A stretch of DNA of 64,000 nucleotides from Sarcocystis neurona (Eukaryota > Apicomplexa > Conoidasida > Eucoccidiorida > Sarcocystidae). The notes below the pieces were generated by a model that ran no database searches, had not been told where the DNA came from, and worked only from the letters and a program-made list of their open reading frames with translations. Position numbers and translations under genes: made by a program. The stretch is taken from positions 957,748-1,021,747 of the forward strand of contig KL647306.1 in the NCBI GenBank assembly GCA_000727475.1. Direction: 5' to 3'. Each line of letters begins with the position of its first letter. Position 1 is the stretch's first letter. This document shows positions 35,167-47,210 of this stretch, piece by piece.

Positions 35167-37173
35167 ATGGTGGAACCACAGGATCCGGACCACAACCACG
35201 GAGAAGGAGGAAGGCTACCGCTATGGACAGTCAAATTATTCGCAGCACTGCTGATGGCAGCAGTGTGCGCAGCAGGGTGCCTTCTGCCTGTTGTCGTTGC
35301 CACCAAAGCGCAGAAGCGGTGCTCACAGCAGCAGCTGCGGCAGAAAAGATCTAAGTACTTCCTGCTGCAGGCCCTGCTTTCACTCATCAATTGCTTCGCT
35401 GCCGGTCAGCTTGACAACTGCGTGTAGCATTGTGATGCAGAGGACAGTCACTCCTGCACTCCTCCTCTCTGTCCGACTGCGGTGACGCACTGCTCGTAGA
35501 GCGCTTCTCACGCGTACAACTCGATGACTGTCTCGGCGGGGGTCCACGCACCACGTCCCCCCCTACTGTGATGGGCAGTGCTCTGTTCTACGGTTCTGAA
35601 TGTACTACCGCTACCAGCAAGAAGGTTGGGAGTGCACGGTGTTGACCACCACCAAACCGAACGTTCTTCTCCGGACGATGCGGGAACATTCTGCGTGAAT
35701 CCGATACACACACATTACCGTCTCTATATGTGTGTCTCTGGACAGCGCTAGCCAGCACAGGGTTCTGTGATTTCTCACAGGTGCTTTACCCGTGCACGTC
35801 GTACTTGTGTCTTTCCATTAGAACTAGATCAGCGCACACACATGTTGACCTGATCGGAAAACGTGCTCCTGCGCACAGCACTCGTCGTCAGAATCTAGGA
35901 GGAAGAGTAGGAATGTACGCGAGCCAGGACGGTAGGCTGCAAGGGATGCGTGCTTTCTGTTGGACTAGATTTAGCCATTGTCGAATCTAACACTTCTAGA
36001 CCGCTACGCAGCTGCTTCCTACGTCTTCTTACCTCAAGAACTCTCGCGGCTCTACTCAGGCAGCCTCGACCCACCCTTGGCTAGGGATGCAGCCATCCCC
36101 CACCAACAGGAATACACCTGCTGGTGATATGCAAGAACAAAGCGCTAAAAGAGGGTGTGCAGTGACATCGCCGCATCAGGCGCCCACATATACACTTGGT
36201 CGAACAGCCGTCATCAAACGCGTCGGTGAAATCAGAGTGCATGCAGCGCCTCACAGGCAGCGTCATCTACTAGTCAGCGGTGAAGTCCACGTATCACTGA
36301 TGGCCGTTCCCGAAAGCGTGTGTCCTGCAAGTTCTTCTGGTTGATCTGCGGCGTATAGGAAACGTGTGTGCACGCGTGTTAGAAAAAGTGGCCTGCATCT
36401 ACGGTGCAGGATACGGTAATCTGAGTCCACTGTCGACGGATCCGTACACCGAAAACGCGCCGCGAGTCTCTGGTGTCACTCGCAGCGCAGAAAACAACTA
36501 CCCCACCATGTGTAGGTCGCACGTCCTGTAGCCCGTGTCACCACTACTTTCACGCGTCCCGCTTGTGCAGTCCTCTTGAATGTACGAAGGGCGGCATGCG
36601 CGTGACACACTGAAGCAACTATAGAGATACGTTGCAGTCAACGTCTCCAGTGTGAAAGCAGTGCAGGAAAAAGCAGGTGTGCCTGAGGTCAGGATGTGCC
36701 TCCGTCCACCGTAGTGCTGTGTGAAATCGAGGAACGGGATGGATGAGAGTCGTGCCATTCCTTTCTTTATGTGACACAGGCGCCATATTCACTGTATGTA
36801 TGCGTGCAAGGACGTTCAAATCCATATTTCCTCCGACTGTGTGATGTGATCTCTTACTGCTGCTGCGTGCAGGAGCGTTTCTGGGGCTGGCAGTGATTCA
36901 CCTGTTGCCAGAGGCGGTGCTGCAGCTTCAGCGTGATGGGTACCTCTTAACTGTCTACGCAGCAGGAGGAAGAATAGAGGAGGGCGACAGTCATAAGTAC
37001 AACATTGCGTATGTACTGGCAGCAGTGGGGTTTACGGCAATGTTGGCGTTAGAGCAGTTCCTCGCTGGGGGACACGCACGTAAGTCTGCATTCTGTTCTT
37101 CCTTCATCTGAAGAAACTGCAGGACATGCCGTTGTCTGTGTGGTGGTTGTATACGTTATATAGCGATGCGCGT

Positions 37174-37204
<31 letters not shown>

Positions 37205-40200
37205 GGTGTATACACTCAGCTGTCACTGACGTAGTAATACGGTACGTGTCTGCGTCCGTACCCAGTGTATATTATGTGCGTATGCGTATGAAACTACATA
37301 GGCGTGGAACAGGCACTTACGGTACGTGTGTCCGTGGAGATCTACTGGGCGGAAGTGACACACTCGAGGCTCTCACGGTAGTTGACACGAGCGTCCTCTT
37401 GTACACATCTACACATATATGTGTGCAGCACGCATTTCAGGGATATGTGGGCGTTAGTTGTGCCTATGTGCCGCGCCTTTGCCTACACTTAGTGTGAGTT
37501 CATCCGGATGTGCTCATGTACGTTCCTGATTCGTGTATTTGTACGTGTATAGATATATGCGTAGGCACGTGTGCTGTATGCTGTGTGTAGACATATGACG
37601 AGCTGCGAACATGCATAGATGTGTACATACGTATATGCGCCTTCATGTGTAGAACCGTCTCTGGCTATTCCACTGTCATACGCACGTGTGCGTAGCTGTT
37701 TCCATTCAGTCTTCACACACACTGCGTGCCCATACGTGAGTGAGTCGTCATGGGGGGATGCAAGCGCGTAGGTGTCTACGTACAGACGCCGGACACCTGT
37801 AAAGCTGATAGAATCACGTGCGTCCGTGTACTCGCTGCCTTCACGCGCGTGTTTTCCAGACGCGTACATTTTCGCATTGGTACTCATAATTTTCTTGAGC
37901 CGGTGCAAGTGCACGTCTTGCCCGGAGTAGACGCCTGTCTGTCTTTGTACGATTTGCTCCCGTACGTGCACACATGCATTCGTTCTGTGTTGTGGTCCTT
38001 TTTACTTCATATAGTGGTAAGAAGCGAGGAAAGCTGTTGCGTGAGTAGTTTTCCAGACAGCTCTTTGTTAGCAAATGGGAAGCTAGAAGCTGGTCAGGAT
38101 GCCACCGGGGGCTCGTATGTGTACACACGCACGTACATCTGCAATGTACATGGACATGCGTGTCCGCGTGTGGGTCCCATGGCCTGCGTTTGTTAAATCG
38201 TGTATGTGTATATGCCCAGCTTGCGCAGTGACTGCTTTTCAAAGAGGCAGGTAGGCAGCGACTTCGACCAGAACATCAGAGGCGGCAGCAGCCAGGGGCC
38301 AATAGGCATCGTGGTGTAGGGCGCTTGTAGACCAGCAGCATATGCACTCTCCGTCGCCTCTCTGTGTGGAGAGCGCTAATTTGTCGCGCTTTCTTGGCGA
38401 CGTCGGCCGCCATCGAAGCCGCTGTGGATCCCTGTCGTCCTCTCAAGTGACAGCGATTTGTGTGGCACCGAAACCCGTCTGGCAGCACAAGACATAACAC
38501 TCAGCCTGAGTTCCTACATACGCTTATGTTGTCCACAGGCAGTGCACAGACGAATAAACACCTTTGTCGTGACGAAAGTGTGCTTCGTTGCGGCTTCTAT
38601 TCATGTGCGACGTTGACCCGTACGTCGCAAGCGCATGCGTCTGTTCCTCCTATGTGTTCAGACTGCCATCGTGACGTTCCGCTTCCGTTGGAGGCGCAAC
38701 GAAATGGAGAAACAGCAGCGCTTGCACTTCCTTCATTCGTTGATCTGTCTCGCTGTCGCCCTTCGGTAGAAGCTCCGAGGCTGCTGCAGCATTCTTCCCA
38801 TCATCACGCACAACACCACCTCCTGTGCACGGGCGCAAATTATTGCCCTGGTTGCGACGACTGTGCTGAAGCTACCACAGCAGCACCCGCCGCGGGGGCC
38901 GGTAATGCGGCGTTTCGCGGTGCGCAGCTTGCTGCTGCCTATCGAGGTTCAGAACATCAGTTGGCGGTGCCGACCGTGCAACGGGTCTTTCGAGAAGACG
39001 CCGACTGCGAGCGTGGAGAGGAGGAGAAATGTCGGGTGCTGCCGTTCTCGCTTGCTCTGCCGGAGCGAACACAGGGGGAAGAGGATTTTGGACTCTACAA
39101 GGAGCAAGAACCGAGAACTCATTCGCGAGAAACTGCTAACACGAGCACCGGCTGTAGCGACAGTATGCATGAGAAACGAGGCGCGCCGTTGTCACATCGA
39201 AAGGAAAAATGCTTTGCTTATGACGCGGAGGATGCGGAGAAGCAGCGACAGAGTGCAATTGTATTGAAGGTGGAGACTGTAGGACTGGCCGTGGATGCGT
39301 CCACCGGATGCATTGCGAAGCCACCGCAGCTTACGAACGGCGCGGACGGCGTGTCTTTTGCCCCGCAGGGAAGGCAGGCAGAAATACGAGATCCACAGCG
39401 TGAAAACGACGACACGTGCGGGATAGACTTAGGTTTAGGAATAGACCCGGAAATAGAGTCTGTTGTTGGACCCGCCCCCGCAACTGAGGTTGCCATAGCT
39501 GTGGCACCTGCCACCGTGGCATGTGCTGCTGGTGCAGGTGGGAAGAAAAAGGCAGAAAAACCCTCGTGGACCAAGAGGCTTCCTCAGCTGATACTAGGGA
39601 TGCCTGCCCGGCGCGAGGCGGCCAAAGCCGCAGGCACTGACATGATATCCCGCGACGCCGAACAGACGAGAGAGACACCCAGAGAGAGAAACCGCAGCAG
39701 TAGCGGCGATGGAAGCGAATGGGAAGACGGAGAAGAAGGCAGAGCGTACGACAACAGTAGCAAGGACTTGTGCTGCAGAGGCAAGTGGCACTTGATAGAA
39801 AGCCAAAATGCGTCGTTTGCCGCCGCAGAAAAAGAAGGCCAACTGGAAAGCAAAACTGCGGGCGCAGCAGCCACACCGGGAGACACCGGTGGCGCGCGGT
39901 CAGCTGCAGCACACAACAGATGCGGCTGCAAAAACCTCGAAGATGCTACTACAGTCACCCCGTGCTGCTGCTCCGGTTGCTGCAAGGAATGCGGTGACCA
40001 CTCACACGACCCTGAGTCGAGCTCCCGTGTCCACTCAGGCTCGATGGGCGCCAACGTGCAAGTAAGCACTCTAGCAACTTAATAGAAAACAAAGATGGTA
40101 TGCTTACATATATGTATATATATATAAGTATCCCCGTACTTCTGTGTATATTCACATATGTATATGTGTGTGTGTGTGTATCATTTACTACTCTTTTCTG

Positions 40201-43200
40201 TACCAAGGGTGGCGACAACGCGGTGGAACAGCAGCGGGGGGCGCCGAATGGAAGCTGGCGTTGGGGGAGTGGCAAGAGAGGCTCTGCTGGCGACCGATTG
40301 CAGGAGGAGGGGAAGGACGGGGAATACGGAGACGCCAGAAAAGAAGGGACAGAAGCGGATTTCCAGGTGATTTCCCTCTCTTCGCCAGGAACGATGCTCT
40401 CGTTCGATCCCCTCTCCCCACGCTCCACCAGCGTGCGCTGCTGCGGGTGCTGCAAGAGAGGAGAAACGGTGCGCACACTCGAGAGGGGTTTGTTGCTGAA
40501 CAAGCAGAACATGCATATGCAGCGGCCGCAGCAACATTGTCTCGGAGGCACGCAGCAGCAGCACGCGAAGGCAAGGGCTAACGTCGCAGTCCCCCCCAAC
40601 GGCGGAGAAGATCGACGTCGCAGGCGCAGACGGGCTCGTCGCGGAGTTCTGAGGTGGTTCGGAAAATTCGATGCATCCAAGTGGTCTCTTGCTGTTGCCC
40701 TTGGTGTGCACGCAATATCTGAAGGTAAGTTTCCATCAGTTTTTGCTCACGGGCGTGTGCGTGAGTCTGTGTATATATATATGTATATGTATATCTATTG
40801 CGCGTATATGTTAGTGGTAGTGTGTCTATTCATGGACCGGGACAGGTGGGCGCACGCATGTGGATACACGCGGCAAAAGTCTCTCTCAATTGATCGTGTA
40901 GCCACATTGTATTAATAAGACACTTTGTCTGCAGAGGGCTTCACATACGCACACCGACACAGGCTCTACGGCATCTCTCTCTATATATGTATACAGGGAG
41001 AAGAGGAAGAGGCGAATTCTTTTATGTGGATAGAAAGGCAGCCGAACGCACATACACGAACAGACAGGCTGCGTGGTGACTAGGAGTGGCAGCAAAATGG
41101 TGGCAGGTCGTGACTTGCCGGTATTCTTTATAAATAGACCACCGTTTCGGTTTTACGTATGCGTTACTGAATATGCCAGCAGATACACTTCTGTGTTGGT
41201 AAATCTCTGTGTACGAATGTTGAGACGGAGACACAGAGCCCGCCGTTCAGATAGAAATTCCGAGGTAAAGGTGTTTTCGTAGACCTGCACGGCAAAGTGC
41301 TGCGTGTCCATGGAGTTCGCGTCGTTTGTAAGAATGTAGGAGTCGCTCTCTTTGATACGGCGCGCAAGAAGAGCGTGCGTACCTGTGTAAACGAACGCAG
41401 GGAAACAAAGTCTTCTAGCGGACTGCGACTGTAATTTACACATGTAGAGAGGATTATTATTAAGATATGTAGACGCGTAAACATTTGGATACGTACACGC
41501 ATGAACGGTGTACATGGGCGAGACTCATAAGCATGGACTACGGTGGTATCTCTACTGGCCGCGGGTAGAAATCGGTTATGTTATTGTCAATTTTCCGCCC
41601 ACCTTTAGGGACGCTGCGCAGAAACAGCCGAGGTTTCGCAAGGTTTTGAAGCAGTTTGGGGGCGGCTTGGTAGAGTGACTGGCATATGCAGTACGTGGTA
41701 GTATCACAGAGTGTTACAGCATCCCTGGACAGGTCAGCCCGGTGTCAACGCTGTACGCTGCCTGCGTGTATGCCTAAATGATACCGTCGTGCGACCTGGA
41801 AGTCCTTGTGTAAATGTTTAGGATGAGCACTGAAAGACGCGGCGTGCAGCTGCGTATGCGTGCACAGACGCGATTCGTCTTACGCCCAGTCTACGCGCAT
41901 GCGCGGAGTATCGCGTCGTTTGTGTGTGCCTGCCTTGATGTTGTTTCCACGTGCTGCTGAGTCTCTCTTCGCATACGAATGCATACTCCTTCGTGCAGAA
42001 GCACTGACTAGGTCATTCACACCGTACGCACACGTGCATTCCTTTTATGAATCCCGACGTCTCTGCGTGCGTGCGGTGCGTGCGACTGTGTAGGAGTGAT
42101 CCTGGGGACGACGGTAAAGAGCGAAGACGTGTGGATAGCGGCGCTAGCGATTCTGGGACACAAGGCCGCAGAGGGGGTCGCTTTGTCGTCGACGCTTCTC
42201 CGTCTTAACATGGTAAGCCGGTGCGCTTCAGCGTATACAAGTGACAGAAACAACTGCACGTGCAGGGAAATGCGGATTTGGTGTCATTCCCGTTTTGGTC
42301 ACAAAAATCCTTTTCTCGTGCAGCGCCTTTTCTAAATGCCCAACACGTCGTGGACCGCACGCGTGAGGGGCCGACATCGACTGGCGCTTAGGGAGGATGC
42401 TCGCTGAGAAACACGATTCCGTAATACCCAGCGATTAACACTTGAGGCATAGATTATTTCTGCTGACTAGAGCCGTGTGTGCTCTCTCGACAGCGCGGAA
42501 TGGGTGAATCGTCATAGTAAACGAATGGCGCATGGCGACGTTCCTTCTGTGGTCGTTGCCAGGGCTGTTGCTCTCTCCATGTTACCGTCGCCAGTGTCCG
42601 GCGTGCAGCTGCAGCATCCATCTGAGGTGCTGTGGCAGCTGCCGCGGAAGCAGCCATCGCTCCTGCTCTCAGGCGACTGCTGCTTCTGGCGGGGGGACTG
42701 GTGACTGGTGCTGGCTCTGTCGCTGCCTTGGCTACGTCTGCGACTGATTCCTCTGCCGCTGCTGGTACTGCGGTCGCTGCGCCGTCGATGACTTCGCTGC
42801 AAGTGCTGGTTGCCCTGCTGGAGCGACGGCTGTGGTGACTGCTGCTGGTCCTGTTGCGGGTGCACCGTCGTAAACGGTGTCGAACCTACCAAAGGCAGTT
42901 TTCCATGACACGTTGTGGATCGCTTGTGTCTTGATGCAGACGAGGCTACATTTCACTGTGATGTTGGGACTGTTCGTGCTGGCATCCCCGTTGGGCGTTC
43001 TTCTCGGCGCGGCGGCCACAATGGGCGGTAAGCGCATCTATTTTTAACAAGTCATCCCACCATGGTGAAGGCACATTGTCATCGTGTTCGTGTATACATA
43101 TATACATATATGAGTGTAGAACAGACCCTCTTCGAGTCTGCCTTACGTGAACCGCGGGAACGAAAGAAGCGAACATCGTCGAAATGGCGAATGGGAGAGC

Positions 43201-44558
43201 CTGTGTATTGCCACAGTGTATATTTGTGTCAGGTGATTGTGTTTTAGTGCGCAGTAAGGCCTGCCAGAGCACGCTGCGTCACTGCGCCTATCTTACCGAA
43301 AATCCATATGTGTATAGATATTCTAGCGTGGCTGCCCACATGCGCAGCACACACACATATCTACATATACACGTGACTGATGGATTGAGAGGGTGCAGGA
43401 CCTGATTTAAGCCACCATTTGGCGGACAGGCCTGTAGATCGCGAGAGCGTTAGCACAGACGGCGCTGATTGGCACTCATAAATGCGTACGTGTGTAAATG
43501 TATACGTTTGTGATGTATGTTTGTCTGTACGTAGATATATGTAGATACGATCGTTTAGCGGAGTCCTCTGTGCGCGGGCGTCTGTCTTTGTGTTGCGCTG
43601 TACACTAACCCTCTCGAAAGGAGAGATTATCAGGGTACGCGTGCTACACGATTGAGATTAGGGCAGCAGAGGTTGCGTGCTTCGTGTACTCGTTCCGTTT
43701 CTGACTGATACGTTGGCATCACCTGTGGACGAGAGAAAGTAGAAGCGTAGATGCAAGTGTTCGTGGATGTGGCGCGTGTGGGTCAAACGTATCAGTAAGT
43801 TATATTGTTATGCTGACCCTTGCGTGAGTTTCGCCGTCGTTGTCAATCTCCTCCGTTTTTCCCAGGCACAGGAGTGTGCGGCGTCTTCAACGCGCTGGCG
43901 GTGGGCGCGGTTCTCTATGCAACGAATGAGGTAATTATTGCGTGGAATGCTTGAACCGCTTGTTTAGATGGCACTGGTTTATGTGTGTTACATTATGGCT
44001 CCGAAAAGCTGGAGGAAGTGAGAGTTCCGTAACCCGAGGTTGACTTTGGTATCTGCAGTAATAATGTAACTAGTCAAGATGTTGGTGGGAAGCCTGGAAG
44101 GGGCTGCGTGCCTGGGGCTGCGGTGTGAGAAGCAGTGCGCGTGTATGCAAGCGAGGTCGCACTTCCGTACGCCCTGTCTTGCTTCACACCCAGACGTACA
44201 CCGTTTTCTATGGGTGCGTCCAGAACATAATTTTACGGAGCCCCACGTATACGTAAACACAGTGTGAGTACGCGTTTGCAGCCCGAAACCGCTGGTGTAA
44301 GGGTGTCCGGCAGAAGCTGTCGTGGTGGATGTCTGAGCAACACGTTTAATATGCGGAGTGCTGCGACTCCTGGCGTCCCGTGTTTTGCACTTGCAGATGC
44401 TTTCGGAGTTCGCAGGTCGCTGCTCCCGCGTGCGCCGTGTGCTGAAGCTTTTGGCTTTCACGATGGGTCTGGGCATGCTGTTCGGTCTAGATCTTCTTCA
44501 TGCCCCTTTTTGCCGGCACCACGCGGGCGGTCACGGCGGGTCCGGGCATCCTCATTAA
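35167..44558 (+). CDS. ZIP-family (SLC39) metal transporter with giant loop
   Basis: Eight exons, 35167-35404, 36873-37079, 38539-40061, 40208-40724, 42094-42212, 42940-43027, 43866-43930 and 44397-44558, sum to 2919 bases (972 residues) with all phases matching and GT-AG introns. Eight membrane segments are seen: TM1 (VKLFAALLMAAVCAAGCLL), TM2 running into CFAAGAFLGLAVIHLLPEA, TM3 (IAYVLAAVGFTAMLALEQF), TM4 (SLAVALGVHAISEGVILG), TM5 (IAALAILGHKAAEGVALSS), TM6, TM7 and TM8, ending in a short HH..HGGSGHPH tail. The conserved metal-site residues are H and E in TM4 (HAISEG) and H and E in TM5 (HKAAEG); the HK start of TM5 resembles the ZIP-II group (SLC39A1-3). The family moves Zn, Fe or related ions into the cytosol. 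Unusual: about 680 residues lie between TM3 and TM4, where relatives have tens. The start is uncertain: ATG at 35167 has good context, but the frame stays open upstream to about 34882. Confidence 0.92.
37171..37208. repeat. (GT)n microsatellite in ZIP intron 2
   Basis: A run of GT/TG dinucleotides broken by single bases, inside the intron between TM3 and the loop exon. Similar short runs occur at 57784-57802 (GT) and 59951-59970 (CA). Confidence 0.9.
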
Positions 44559-44860
44559 GACTAAAATGCATGGGTCTCGAGGACCTTGTTGCCTCAATAT
44601 CACTGGCGAAAGTTCGTGCAGAAAAGAACCTCAGATCCGCGTACACGTGGCGAGCGCGGCCGGGTAGCGCTGAGCTGCGCTTTCATGCAGAACTGAAGAA
44701 GTCTCGCGAACGTGCTTGCTGGCAGACAGAGGGTCAACGCCACTGCACGGAAAAGCTCAGCTACTCAGTTACAAATGAAAGCACCAGCACCAGCGCGTTT
44801 TGCTTCCGCGATCTTATCTTCCGTGTAACGGATAGCCTCGGTCGTCTATACTCAGTCGTA

Positions 44861-45409
44861 TTACGTCGACCGCAGCGGAGACTTCGTCAAACCAAGGCTC
44901 TTGGCCGACAGCACTGATTGATCATAGGCCGTCAGTATACGAACCCGATAGAAGTAGCGTCCGGGACGAAAACGATACAGAGGCCACTCAGGTGAAAACT
45001 GGGTCCGTTGGCAACGTCGATACACTGGAAGTGTATTACCAGTTTTTGACTTGGACGATAGTTGAGACAGCAGCAGATCCGCGGTACTCTCTTCATATCC
45101 AGGTGAATGTTCCAGACTGATTTCGAGTGTGCTTCCAAGAAGGATCTGAATATGCCCGCTTAAAGATACAGAGAGACTTGCGTGTGATACGTTGAACGCA
45201 CGGCCGAGAACGCACCTTTGCCGCCGAGCAGCTGCCCACGTCTGAGGAAATATGCCAGCTAACACTAGGTCTTCGCGGGAGCTCCGTCTGCGACTCGTGG
45301 GACCCAATGTCCCCGCGGAAAAGACCCTGTGACGTGATTCTTCTCGTGTTCGTTGTATATAGGCTGCGTTTGTCCTCTCGTTTGTCGCGCGTATTGCACA
45401 CTTTTTCAA
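44861..45409 (-). CDS. Doubtful 182-codon frame
   Basis: An open frame with no ATG near its start (it opens from TTG), so it would be an internal or terminal exon. The C-terminal two thirds (LSVSLSGHIQILLGSTLEIS, then EWPLYRFRPGRYFYRVRI) has beta-like alternation and coding-like composition. The plus-strand frame opposite (44264-44917) starts inside the last ZIP exon in a different frame and is less convincing. No family is recognised. Confidence 0.28.
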   Translation of the reverse strand: MKKCAIRATNERTNAAYIQRTREESRHRVFSAGTLGPTSRRRSSREDLVLAGIFPQTWAAARRQRCVLGRAFNVSHASLSVSLSGHIQILLGSTLEISLEHSPGYEESTADLLLSQLSSKSKTGNTLPVYRRCQRTQFSPEWPLYRFRPGRYFYRVRILTAYDQSVLSAKSLGLTKSPLRST

Positions 45410-47210
45410 TCACTTCTTTCGTGTGCCGTACTTGTCAAAAGTAGAGCGCGCACGTGTGTACGGGACATGAGCAGTACTACTGTAATACGGATATTAGTGG
45501 CTCTCTCTGTGGTTTTGCTGGGGGGGGGACGGGCCAACCACGGCTACTCGCGAGTTCACGCAGAAGTCAAGTCGTCTTGCGGGTAGCCGTGTAACGTACG
45601 ATCTCCGGTGTGTGTCCGGCGACATTCCAGCGGTTCAGGCTCTCTCAGTAACGGTGCGGCGTACTTCAGTAACGTGTTTCCTCTTTTTAGTGCTTGTGGA
45701 CAACTCAGCGTTCTTCTACGTGTCATTTCAAGTGACAAGTATGTCCATAGGTCGACCCGTCATTCAATTTTTTTCGAGGTGATGAATGTGTCGATAGGTC
45801 AACTTTTGGTCGGATGGTAAACAACATACATCTGACAATTTTTTTGCGCATCCTTTGTGAATTTGATGACCGCTTGGCGTTTTTAAGGTGGGGATGTGGG
45901 CCAGTGCAAGTGCTGAACTGTTTCGTCACCACCACGATGAATTGTTTCAGACACGTAAGTGACGGAAGTGGTTGGGCTGCCCCGGATTCATTCAGCTGAA
46001 TTGAATACGTCATGCGGTACTGCAAGTGACTGAGGAGTGAGGTGCTTGTCAACGTCTGTTACGGTGCGTGAAAAGGGGTTGGCGTACTTGATGGACAAGA
46101 TGAGCTTTTTAAGGTGTTCGTAAGAGCGGGCCGCTAGACTATTGTGTCTATCTGTGGGTGCGTGTGTACATCCAAGAGATCGCGTCAAGGTAAAAATATG
46201 GCATCTCAGGAGGTATACGCAGTGGGAATTTTGTACGTAATTTCTTGGCTTGTTTTCTGGCGCAGAAGCAGTGCAGAAACTTCGCATGTGACGACGTGGT
46301 GACACATATTCGGTGGATTAAAGGGAACGTTTAATCTTTATATCTGACGTACAGAGGGTCCGCGTGTCGGACAGAACGGGGACAAGTGAGGCACCTGTGC
46401 GGCGCAGGGTACGGATGGCCTGCTCCCTCCGCTGCACGTCGTTCATGAGAGTGCGGCCTAAGCAGGGAGAAGAGAGGGAGTCAAGAGATCCGACTGAGTT
46501 GTGATGTCGCTGGACCTTACTATCGTTGGGAGCTGCTGTAACTCAACGGTTTCTGGTGCACTACCTGTGTTGATAGAAATCGAGTGACCTCGAACTTTGT
46601 CAGCGTGTGTCGTGTGATGTACCAAGGTCACCAGTACGTGAAAGTATGCACTTAACCTATGCACTTGTCACCACATCCGGCGAATTCCCAGCGCTTCTAT
46701 GACAACGCAGTGAAAATGTCCGTGACAAGGCGCGTCGCCATCAAAGGGGCCATCCTAGGTGACCAGCCAAGCAGGAGGGAGAAACTGCAGAGGCTGCAAC
46801 GTTCGCACTATGGGACGAGCACCTCGTTCCACCTGAGTGTACAGCGACACTAGGTGTTCGTGAATAACCACCCTTGACACGTACGAAAACACCGGCTTGC
46901 GTGTGCAAGTGTAACTACTGCACGGGGACCAGCTGCGCGAACTTCCGCACGGCGCACGCCCATCGCTGCAAGAGGGGCTCAGCGGCGCAACTCTCAGCTC
47001 TTCAAGATGTAAAATATTTCTTTACATCTAGCGCATTTGGAGGACGACGCAGTCACGTTCGTAATGTAAGGAACGACTATGAGAGGACAGTGAACTCCAG
47101 CAGCGGCCGCATGATTGTTTGTAATACCTTATTTGGAGTACAGTATGTGACGGAGTCACCTCTCGAAAAAGCGAAGAGCGTGTGTACCGCTTATGCAGAC
47201 AGAACTCATT
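45410..47210. other. Intergenic, nothing clear
   Basis: Only short frames on both strands, the longest about 117 codons (+ 46874-47227, no motif). No repeat longer than a few units. The 3' end of the EF-hand gene borders it on the right. Confidence 0.45.

Noticed and set aside
38949..40069. Minus-strand frames of 118-193 codons opposite the ZIP loop exon
   Set aside because: Antisense shadows of exon 3, which is fixed by phase and by flanking transporter exons.
39955..40711. Minus-strand frames of 176-241 codons opposite ZIP exons 3-4
   Set aside because: They cross an intron and exon of the ZIP gene; Ser/Arg/Leu composition is the mirror of the plus-strand exon.
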